A stretch of DNA of 64,000 nt from Procambarus clarkii (lineage: Eukaryota > Arthropoda > Malacostraca > Decapoda > Cambaridae). The notes under the pieces are model-generated. The model ran no database searches. It worked only from the letters and a program-made list of their open reading frames with translations, and was not told the DNA's origin. Position numbers and translations under genes: made by a program. Location: assembly GCF_040958095.1 (NCBI RefSeq), contig NC_091172.1:23031753-23095752 (forward strand), written 5' to 3'. Below, piece by piece: positions 22,286 to 30,176 of the stretch. Numbering within the stretch: the stretch's first letter is position 1; the number at the start of each line of letters is the position of its first letter.

Positions 22286-23040
22286 TACCGAGAACCCAAC
22301 CCCCCCGAGCCCTACCGAGAACCCACACCCCCCCGAGCCCTACCGAGAACCCACACCCCCCCGAGCCTTCCAAGAACCCACACCCCCCCGAGCCCTACCA
22401 AGAACCCACACCCCCCCGAGCCCTACCAAGAACCCACACCCCCCCGAGCCCTACCAAGAACCCACACCCCCCCGAGCCCTACCAAGAACCCACACCCCCC
22501 CGAGCCCTACCAAGAACCCACACCCCCCCCGAGCCCTACCAAGAACCCACACCCCCCCCCCCGAGCCCTACCAAGAACCCACACCCCCCCGAGCCCTACC
22601 AAGAACCCACACCCCCCCAAGCCCTACCAAGTACCCACACCCCCCCAAGCCCTACCAAATACCCACACCCCCCCAAGCCCTACCAAGAACCCACACCCAC
22701 ACCCCACCAAGCCCTACCAAGAACCCACACCCCCCCAAGCCCTACCAAGAACCCACACCCCCCCAAGCCCTACCAAGAACCCACACCCCCCCAAGCCCTA
22801 CCAAGAACCCACACCGCCCCAAGTCCTACCAAGAACCCACACCCCCCCCCAAGTCCTACCAAGAACCCACACCCCCCCCAAGCCCTATCAAGAACCCACA
22901 CCCCCCCAAGCCCTACCAAGAACCCACACCCCCCCAAGCCCTACCAAGTACCCACACCCCCCCCAAGCCCTACCAAGTACCTACACCCCCCCAAGCCCTA
23001 CCAAGAACCCACACCCCCCAAGCCCTACCAAGAACCCACC
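22286..23040. repeat. Minisatellite sub-array, unit of about 25-30 bp
   Basis: About 28 units of AAGAACCCACACCCCCCC plus GAGCCCTACC, changing to AAGCCCTACC in the right half. The length of the C run varies from unit to unit, consistent with slippage. Confidence 0.9.
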
Positions 23041-23954
23041 TGAAGCCGGACAGACACCCACCTGGAGCCCGAACAGTCACCCACCCAGAGCCCGCCAGTT
23101 GAGTACCTAAAGCCTGCCCGGAGCCCCGACCGACAACCCACCCCGGAGCCCCGACCGACAACCCACCCCGGAGCCCGGACCGACAACCCACCCCGGAGCC
23201 CCGACCGACAACCCACCCCGGAGCCCCGACCGACAACCCACCCCGGAGCCCCGACCGACAACCCACCCCGGAGCCCCGACCGACAACCCACCCCGGAGCC
23301 CCGACCGACAACCCACCCCGGAGCCCCGACCGACAACCCACCCCGGAGCCCCGACCGACAACCCACCCCGGAGCCCCGACCGACAACCCACCCCGGAGCC
23401 CCGACCGACAACCCACCCCGGAGCCCCGACCGACAACCCACCCCGGAGCCCCGACCGACAACCCACCCCGGAGCCCCGACCGACAACCCACCCCGGAGCC
23501 CCGACCGACAACCCACCCCGGAGCCCCGACCGACAACCCACCCCGGAGCCCCGACCGAGAACCCACCCCGGAGCCCCGACCGACAACCCACCCCGGAGCC
23601 CCGACCGACAACCCACCCCGGAGCCCCGACCGACAGCCCACCCCGGAGCCCCGACCGACAGCCCACCCCGGAGCCCCGACCGACAGCCCACCCCGGAGCC
23701 CCGACCGACAGCCCACCCCGGAGCCCCGACCGACAGCCCACCCCGGAGCCCCGACCGACAGCCCACCCCGGAGCCCCGACCGACAGCCCACCCCGGAGCC
23801 CCGACCGACAGCCCACCCCGGAGCCCCGACCGACAGCCCACCCCGGAGCCCCGACCGACAGCCCACCCCGGAGCCCCGACCGACAACCCACCCCGGAGCC
23901 CCGACCGACAACCCACCCCGGAGCCCCGACCGACAACCCACCCCGGAGCCCCGA
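23041..23954. repeat. Homogeneous minisatellite sub-array, 25-bp unit
   Basis: After a remnant of the constant block, about 33 units of GAGCCCCGACCGACAACCCA + CCCCG repeat with almost no change. A central group (about 23630-23880) has CGACAGCCCA in place of CGACAACCCA. The near-identity shows recent homogenisation. The unit is 25 bases, so every frame turns over in 75 bases and a 25-residue repeat appears in each frame. Confidence 0.95.
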
Positions 23955-24245
23955 CAGAGAACCCACTTGGGGCCCGACAGAGAACCCACTTGGGGCCCGA
24001 CAGAGAACCCACTTGGGGCCCGACAGAGAACCCACTTGGGGCCCGACAGAGAACCCACTTGGGGCCCGACAGAGAACCCACTTGGGGCCCGACAGAGAAC
24101 CCACTTGGGGCCCGACAGAGAACCCACTTGGAGCCCGACAGAGAACCCACTTGGAGCCCGACAGAGAACCCACTTGGAGCCCGACAGAGAACCCACTTGG
24201 AGCCCGACAGAGAACCCACTTGGAGGCCGACAGAGAACCCACCCC
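23955..24245. repeat. Minisatellite sub-array, 23-bp unit
   Basis: About 12 units of GAGAACCCACTTGGGGCCCG + ACA; the later units have TTGGAGCCCG. The array ends where LINE coding sequence starts near 24250. Confidence 0.95.
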
Positions 24246-25092
24246 GCGCCCAACCTTTCATGGAGAAAATTGAACACCAGGCGACAAAAATAATTGCAGA
24301 ATGAGGTCTAGTTTCATACCATGAACGGTTGAGGGTCACAGGGCTAACAACACTGCAAACTAGGCATGCCAGGATGGATCTCACCGAAACTATTAAAATA
24401 TCGACTTGAATCGACTTGAGAATGGTCCAGGACGGACCGAAACTCTTCGTCCCTTCAACTTCTAGTGTGTGGTCTGGTCAACATACTTCAGCCACGTTTT
24501 TGTGACTCATCGCCTGCCTATTAAAATATTGAAGAGTTTCGAAGATATGGATCCAGAGAACAACTTCAAAAGGTCAGATGGAACACAAACAAGGAACAAC
24601 GGTTTCAAGTCCAACAAGCCGCAGTGTAGGACTGAAAACATACGCTATATTTTCACCCACAGGGTTATAAACCCATGGAACCGCCTATCTGCTAAAGCAG
24701 TAAATAACATAACACTTGAATTGTAAAATCCAATTTGAAAAAAAAAATCGGAACAAATGGGGGACCTGATCTGCTACCAGAAATTTTAGCCAAATATCCC
24801 AAGTCTGCTAACTGTAGGTAGTAACCGAGTGATTGTAACCTATCCACCGCTGCCCACTGGATGGGGGGCGGTGTGCAGGACAAACATAAATTGTGACACT
24901 AGCTCTCCACATATGTCAGGTGCTTAATTTAGAACCTGTACTTGAGGTCGATCTCGAACCCATTGTTGATGTGACGACTTATATTGAATTTTGTAACTAG
25001 CTCATCAAGATTGTAACTTGCTTAGCTAAATGAATTGTGGGGTTCAGTCCCTGAGCCCATTATGTGCCTCTGTAACCCTTTCCACTACCGCC
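24246..25092 (+). mobile_element. Non-LTR retrotransposon 3' part (family F4), split by a Penelope fragment
   Basis: Thumb-region coding remains: EKIEHQATKIIAE and RTHARMDLTET-type sequence before 24401, then NNFKRSDGTQTRNNGFKSNK and IFTHRVINPWNRLSAKAV (24560-24715). It is 5'-truncated by the minisatellite and interrupted by the insertion at 24402-24517. Beyond 24900 the sequence runs into tail T (24960-25090). Confidence 0.7.
24402..24517 (+). mobile_element. Penelope-like element 3' fragment with target-site duplication
   Basis: The 116-bp insert carries GGTCCAGGACGGACCGAAAC and TAGTGTGTGGTCTGGTCAAC, as at the end of the Penelope-like element at 25991-26880. It is flanked by CTATTAAAATAT at 24390-24401 and 24518-24529 (12 bases, identical). 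The LINE reading frame resumes after it. Confidence 0.8.
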
Positions 25093-25392
25093 CAGCAGAG
25101 GTACAACAGGTACTCAGAGAGAACTATCAACATCAGAGGCCCGAGACTGTTCAACACGCTTCCACTACACATAAGGGGCATAACTGGCCGACCCCTCACA
25201 GTGTTCAAGAGAGAACTGGATAAGCACCTCCAAAGGATACCTGATCAACCAGGCTGTGACGCATACGTCAGGCTGCGAGCAGCCGCGTCCAACAGCCTGG
25301 TTGATCAGTCCAGCAACCAGGAGGCCTGGTCGACGACCGGGCCGCGGGGACGCTAAGCCCCGGAAGCACCTCAAGGTAACCTCAAGGTAGGT
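25093..25392 (+). mobile_element. LINE 3' end, family F5
   Basis: Codes for the end of a LINE polyprotein: NIRGPRLFNTLPLHIRGITG and FKRELDKHLQRIPDQPG, then NSLVDQSS. It ends in a GC-rich 3' UTR with GGACGCTAAGCCCCGGAAGC and two ACCTCAAGGTA units. The same tail occurs in reverse at 54814-54845 and 55237-55290. Confidence 0.7.
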
Positions 25393-25477
25393 AACTCTGA
25401 ATACCGCAACGTCTGTGCTTATATGAATATATGTCACATACACATATTTTATAGCACACATTTAACTTGTATCTATA

Positions 25478-25526
25478 CCCACAAGATGGGTATGGGGTGC
25501 ATAATAAACGAACTAAACTAACATTG
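25478..25526 (+). repeat. Dispersed tail T fragment
   Basis: ACCCACAAGATGGGTATGGG then TGCATAATAAACGAACTAAA, the 3' end of tail T, as at 27813-27889. Confidence 0.6.
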
Positions 25527-25637
25527 ATAGGCATTGTTCGAAGTAAACTTCATACGCGAAACCCCATTATATTATATAATTCTATATACTGTGTATATAT
25601 AAGATATAAATATGTCAAAAAGAATTATCACTCTTAC

Positions 25638-25780
25638 CTGGAGCAATGTTGCTGATGTCGCGGAAATCAGCGGTACATGTTGTCGCGTCGGCGGCAGCGA
25701 CAATACTGAGTTCCTGAGCCTTCAACGACCAACCGCCGTTTGAACGCCATTTTGAAATTCCAGGCGTACTACCCGAAAAG
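25638..25780 (-). other. Possible first exon (5' UTR) of a minus-strand gene
   Basis: On the minus strand a GC-rich stretch with CAAAATGGCGTTC (a YY1-like context common near arthropod and vertebrate starts) runs to a good donor CCAG|GTAAGAG at 25638. The ATG at 25750 gives only 27 codons before TGA, so the exon would be non-coding or carry a short upstream frame. It could be an alternative first exon of the gene at 12772-1775, since the exon at 7797 begins ACAATG, but there is no direct proof. Confidence 0.3.
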
Positions 25781-25992
25781 TGCGTAAACTAGTATTTGCG
25801 TGCATTATAGGCCATTCCAAGAAACCTTATTGCTATGAATATCTTGTTATCTAACAAACGAATTATTTATGTTAATATTTTTAGCACATATGTTAAATTA
25901 GGCCATTTTTCATTTAGAGGGGGTATATATATATATAGCTATTTACATTTTAAGTTTGAAAAATTACCGTAAAATTACCGTACAAATTGAGA

Positions 25993-26556
25993 GTGGGCAA
26001 TTACTGTGCCCATTCTCAAGCTAAACGAAATTTCTTTCATCCTAAACCTGCTTCCAACACTAGTAGCACTGTACTATGCCTTCCCTTCATATCTGAACTC
26101 AAAACTTTTACCAATACCTTTCGTCCTCTTGACATTAAACTCGCCTTTCGACAAACTAACACACATCGTAGCAATCTAGTTCACACTGCTCCTCCTGCTT
26201 CTAATGCTGCTGGTGTCTACTCTATTTCCTGTTCATCTTGTCCTCTCCAATACTTTGGCGAAACTGGCCGTACACTGAATGACAGACTTAAAGAACACAA
26301 GAGAAGTGTTAAGTCTGCAGACACTAACAATGCTCTCTTCTGCCATGTGAGGGATTCTAATCATCCCATTGATTGGTCTTCCTCCAAAATAATCTTTCCT
26401 GCCTCTACTCTACACAGACGCCGTCTTGTAGAATCGGCTCTTATAAACAATGTACCCAACATGAACTTGAGTCCTGGCTTTGTTGCTGTGGACTCTTCCC
26501 TTTCACAGTATATACTCAAATGCTCTAATCTTTCTAACAAACGTGACTTAACATAA
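25993..26556 (+). CDS. Penelope-like element C-terminus with GIY-YIG endonuclease
   Basis: The frame is open to the stop at 26556 (187 residues). AGVYSISCSSC and QYFGETGRTLNDRLKEHKRS correspond to the GIY and YIG motifs and to the conserved Arg (GRTLNDRLKEH) of the nuclease that nicks target DNA in Penelope-like elements; HRRRLVESALI fits the later catalytic Glu. CXXC in SISCSSCP matches the zinc-linker style. The N-terminal reverse transcriptase is absent, so the frame starts inside the protein. Confidence 0.75.
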   Translation: MGNYCAHSQAKRNFFHPKPASNTSSTVLCLPFISELKTFTNTFRPLDIKLAFRQTNTHRSNLVHTAPPASNAAGVYSISCSSCPLQYFGETGRTLNDRLKEHKRSVKSADTNNALFCHVRDSNHPIDWSSSKIIFPASTLHRRRLVESALINNVPNMNLSPGFVAVDSSLSQYILKCSNLSNKRDLT

Positions 26557-26810
26557 GCTTTCCCCCTTCCATTTCTTTCTTTCTCTTTTCTTTCTCTCTT
26601 CTCCCTTTTTCTGTTCATTGTCTTCTCCTACGCTCCCTTGCTATCCTCTTCTTTTTCCTATTTCTATCTCCTTCGGTGGTTATAATAGGAGCTGCCTCGT
26701 ATGGGCCAATAGGCCTGCTGCAGTTCTCATTACTACTATCCCCTACACCTTACTTTCCTCAGCTCTCTCTTGCCTATTTATTGCCTGTCCCTACCTCCTC
26801 ATCACAATCG

Positions 26811-26858
26811 ACTTGAGAATGGTCCAGGACGGACCGAAACGTCGTCGTCCCTTCAATT
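26811..26858 (+). ncRNA. Hammerhead-like motif at the Penelope 3' end, degenerate
   Basis: GGTCC-AGGAC-GGACC forms a 5-bp stem followed by GAAAC and GTC repeats, as in stem II plus the GAAA box of hammerhead ribozymes that the Penelope group is known to carry. The other core box is CTTGAGA instead of CTGATGA, so self-cleavage is doubtful. The copy at 24402-24517 keeps the stem and GAAAC. Confidence 0.3.
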
Positions 26859-26898
26859 TCTAGTGTGTGGTCTGGTCAACATTACCGTACAAAATTGA

Positions 26899-27329
26899 AT
26901 GCAAAGATAAGATAAGATTTATTTATACAACCCTATTTGGAAATTAACTCCTTTTACAATGAAATAAGACGCAAATAAGAACCTCAATTGTGTAGTGAAT
27001 TTATGTATTTTGTTTTGATTAAAAGCTTAGGTAGTACAATGTACTACTTCTACTACTAATACCATACTATATATGAGGGGCTACTAAATAAAATTAAAGC
27101 ACAAGCATGTTCACCTAATATCATTAGCTGACAGGTGAAATAATATGAAAGTCGGAAACTATTTGATTCTCTCTTAGAATTTCTACTAATCCTTTCTTTC
27201 GTCGAGACCAATATATGTCAGTGACCCCTCAGATAAATTTCATTTGCAGAAATCAAATTATTCAGACCGTTTCAAAGAAAACGAGTTAGATATACTTTTA
27301 TATTTTACCTGAATTTACCCGAGTCTGCA
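26899..27329. other. AT-rich intergenic, nothing identified
   Basis: No reading frame with recognisable content and no repeat found. Confidence 0.35.
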
Positions 27330-28165
27330 GTTTAATGCTGATAAATGTAAAGTTCTGAGGCTAGGTAATGATGATAGAGTTACAAGATACGAGCTTGATG
27401 GTGTTGAGATTGCGAAGTCGGATTGTGAAAGGGATCTGGGAGATATGATTAGTAAGAATTTAAAACAAAATGATCAATGCCTGAATGTTCGTAATAAGGC
27501 AAATAGGACACTGGGATTTATTAATCGAAGCGTTAGTAACAAGACACCTGGTGTTGTTCTTCAGTTATATCTTGCTCTGGTTAGGTCGCATTTAGATTAT
27601 GCAGTTCAGTTTTGGTCGCCGTATTATAGAATGGATATAAATTCACTTGAACGTGTCCAGCGTAGGATGACTAAGTTAATTCCCCAAATTAGAAATCTTT
27701 CATATGAAGAAAGATTAACAAAGCTTAAGTTGCATTCACTGGAAAGGCGAAGAGTTAGGGGTGACATGATAGAGGTTTACAAGTGGATGAATGGACATAA
27801 CAAAGGGGATAACAGCCATTACATGCCCTTTCCACTACCACCCACAAGATGGGTATGGGGTGCATAATAAATGAACTAAACTAACTAACTAAAAAAGTAT
27901 CAACACAAGACAGAACACGAAACAATGGGTATAAATTGGATAAGTTTAGATTTAGGAAAGACTTGGGTAAATACTGGTTCGGTAACAGGGTTGTTGATTT
28001 GTGGAACCAATTACCGCGTAACGTGGTGGAGGTGGGGTCCCTCGATTGTTTCAAGCGCGGGTTGGACATGTATATGAGTGGGATTGGGTGGTTATAGATA
28101 GGAGCTGCCTCGTATGGGCCAATAGGTCTTCTGCAGTTACCTTGTTCTTATGTTCTTATGATTCA
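27330..28165 (+). mobile_element. CR1-type LINE, 5'-truncated copy with a nested insertion
   Basis: Matches the C-terminal third of the reverse transcriptase of the CR1 copies at 30.2 and 33.6 kb (CQNKANRT-type, SVSNKTPGVVLQLYLALVRS, YRMDINSLERVQRRMTKLIP). The 3' UTR has GGAGCTGCCTCGTATGGGCC and it ends in TTCTTATG units. Coding is interrupted at 27813 by a tail T fragment. It is more diverged than the other two large copies. Confidence 0.9.
27813..27889 (+). repeat. Tail T fragment nested in the CR1 copy
   Basis: ATGCCCTTTCCACTACCACC to GTGCATAATAAATGAACTAA followed by ACTAA repeats; it interrupts CR1 sequence that is continuous in the other copies (GGGGATATTAATAGGG). Confidence 0.75.
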
Positions 28166-28665
28166 CTAACACTAGTGGCCTCGACGAAGACAGGAAGCCG
28201 CTTCTTGTTAGAAGCCGGCGGCCTGTCAAAGGTCCCCCCATTTATTTTGATGATTTTTTTCACGCTAGATCTTAAAATTCAACAGTGTTTTGACATTTAC
28301 GGCTTCGGCGGGTAGGTAGTTCCATGGGTTTATAACCCTGTGGGTTAAAAAGCAGCTCCTGTTTTCAGACCTACATTGAGGTTTGTTAAGCTTGAAACCG
28401 TTGTTCCTTGTTTGTGTTGCATCTGACATCTTGAAGAAGTTGTCTGGTTCAACATCCTCCAAATTATTTAGTGTTTTAAACGTTTCGGTGAAATCCGCTC
28501 TGTCATGCGTGGTTTGCAGTGTGGTTATACCATCTTGTATATAAATAAATAAGTAAATAAGGTTAGCTCTGTGGCCCTTAACCATTCTTGGTATGAGAGT
28601 TGACTTAGTTCTGGGATATTTATATCGGCCGGTGTTGAACTTTCTTCGGTGAAACTATATCTTAA
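28166..28665 (-). mobile_element. Non-LTR retrotransposon 3' part (family F4)
   Basis: Minus-strand frame 28585-28265: HDRADFTETFKTLNNLEDVE, FFKMSDATQTRNNGFKLNKP and FLTHRVINPWNYLPAEAV, the C-terminal thumb of F4, as at 24.6 kb and 61.1 kb. 5'-truncated. The 3' UTR lies toward 28166. Confidence 0.7.
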
Positions 28666-28689
28666 AATAAAAAATAAAAAAATAAAATA

Positions 28690-28990
28690 AAATAAAATGT
28701 TTATTTAGGTAAGGTACATACATACAATAAATTTTTACAAAGAATGGTTGACTTATAGGTCGAGCTAGTACATGCAATGCCTAAAGCCACTATTACGCAA
28801 AGCGTTTCGGGCATGATAAACTTAAATGACAAGCTTAATACTAATTGAGCATAATGAGTAGAATGAAAACAAGAAATGAAAACATAGATGAAAAAGCCGC
28901 ACAAATACAATTATGTCGACAAACAGCGCTCTTTAAAAAAAACAGACATTGGTTGACAATAGAAGGGTAAGGTAGGTTACAGGGAATTTA
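28690..28990 (-). mobile_element. LINE 3' UTR (family F3, tail type B)
   Basis: The stretch AGTACATGCAATGCCTAAAG followed by CCACTATTACGCAA and GCGTTTCGGGCA recurs at 55.7-55.83, 57.18-57.29 and 60.83-60.95 kb. Here it is in reverse orientation and ends at the fold-back at 28991. Confidence 0.75.
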
Positions 28991-29366
28991 TTCAACCCGT
29001 TCTCGCAAATTCGTAAAGTCAATATTGACTTATTAACTACGTGCATAGGTGATATACTAAACATAATAGATACCCCTAAAAAGATTCATAGAAAACACCG
29101 ACCTTACCTAACCTTGTTAGTATCTTAAGATAAGCATCTTATTGCTTCGTAATTACAATTATTACTTAACCTATACCTATTATAGGTTAGGTAATAATTG
29201 TAATTACGAAGCAATAAGATGCTTATCTTAAGATACTAACAAGGTAAGGTAAGGTCGGTGTTTTCTATGAATCTTTTTAAGGGTATCTATTATGTTAAGT
29301 ATGTCACCTATGCACATATTTAATAAGTCAATATTGACTTATTAAATTTGCGAGAACGGGTTGGTC
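28991..29366. repeat. Fold-back element with arms of about 170 bp
   Basis: AACCCGTTCTCGCAAATT at the left end and its exact complement at the right end. AGTCAATATTGACTTATTAA, CCTTGTTAGTATCTTAAGAT and AAGCAATAAGATGCTTATC are mirrored, with a centre near 29170 in CCTATACCTATTATAGG. The arms are almost identical. No coding. Confidence 0.9.
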
Positions 29367-29389
29367 GAGTGCTACATTGTTGACTTGAA

Positions 29390-29580
29390 ATTGTACTGCT
29401 TTGCTATTCGATTGATTGATTGATGATAAAGATTAAGCCACCCAAGAAGTGGCACGAGTATGAATAGCCTGTAAGTGGTGACCCTTTTGAGCCATTACCA
29501 GTATTAATTAAGAGCTGATACTGGAGATCTGTGGAGGTGCGACTGCACCCTGCGTGACGGGAGATGTCTCCCGAGGTTTG
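29390..29580. repeat. Dispersed repeat with AAGCCACCC and GGCACGAGTATGAATAGCC
   Basis: I recall this sequence style (GATTGATTGATGATAAAGATT, then AAGCCACCCAAGAAGTGGCA) from many decapod genomic sequences, but cannot name the family. Only one copy is present in this window. Confidence 0.3.
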
Positions 29581-29833
29581 CTATTCTAAAAATCGCTTGC
29601 TTATATACGGTGACTACACCTCACAATAAGATAGGAGGGCAGAAACCGTTACCTGTAAATAGGGATAGGATTATAGCTTGTGTAGTTAGTGCTAATTAGT
29701 TATGCCATTAAGATGATGAGATAATGGAGCAAGTATAAGGCTTACTCGCTACAGTGGTGAAGCCTCACTTTGATTATTGACTCCAAGCATTGAAACCTCA
29801 TTATCATAAGATACCCCCTCGGTACCCCTACTC

Positions 29834-30135
29834 AAATCTCTGAATATGTTAGACATTAAGTCATGTGTATTATACATATATAAAACGCTAAACTATAATG
29901 CCAATCCTGATCTCAAAAGCTTCATAGAAGGATGTAACAGAACCCATGAGCACCACACCAGAAATAAATACAGTTTTGATATTCCTAGAGTACGACTTAA
30001 TCAAACTAGAAATGCTCTACAAATCAAGGGGCCCAGAATGTGGAATGACCTTCCCAACCATGTTAAAGACTGTACCTCTCTCAACCAGTTTAAGTTAAAA
30101 ACGAAGCTATACCTAATGTTGAGAACGGGTTGCAC
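29834..30135 (+). mobile_element. LINE 3' coding part (family F3), truncated
   Basis: Frame 29846-30148: MLDIKSCVLYIYKTLNYNAN, then GCNRTHEHHTRNKYSFDIPR and KGPRMWNDLPNHVKDCTSLN, nearly the same protein as in the minus-strand copy at 55.7-57.0 kb. It ends in an odd ACGGGTTGCACTCGAC and a T-run where the CR1 copy begins. Confidence 0.8.
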
Positions 30136-30176
30136 TCGACAGTGCTAGGTAAGCACTGGAATTTTTTTTTTTTTTT

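Larger units (their letters stand above)
25991..26880 (+). mobile_element. Penelope-like retroelement, 5'-truncated, with target-site duplication
   Basis: The insert contains the GIY-YIG endonuclease region of a Penelope-like element and the 3' end with GGTCCAGGACGGACCGAAAC and GTGTGGTCTGGTCAAC. It is flanked by ATTACCGTACAAATTGA at 25974-25990 and the same with one extra A at 26881-26898. The reverse transcriptase part is missing. A 50-bp piece near 26680-26730 is shared with CR1 LINE 3' UTRs. Confidence 0.8.

Noticed and set aside
14771-23110. Proline-rich plus-strand frames (PSPTENPP, KPYREPTP, QALPRTHP)
   Set aside because: They are the three readings of one tandem DNA unit, broken at each constant block. 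No start context, splice sites or conserved end.
14798-24245. CRISPR-like regular spacing
   Set aside because: Units are directly adjacent and similar to each other, without unique spacers, in a eukaryotic repeat region.
22970-24384. Three overlapping minus-strand frames of more than 400 codons (Gly/Arg/Val-rich repeats)
   Set aside because: The 25-bp unit has no stop in any minus frame, so all three frames are open and show the same 25-residue cycle. This is a property of the satellite and no sign of a protein gene.
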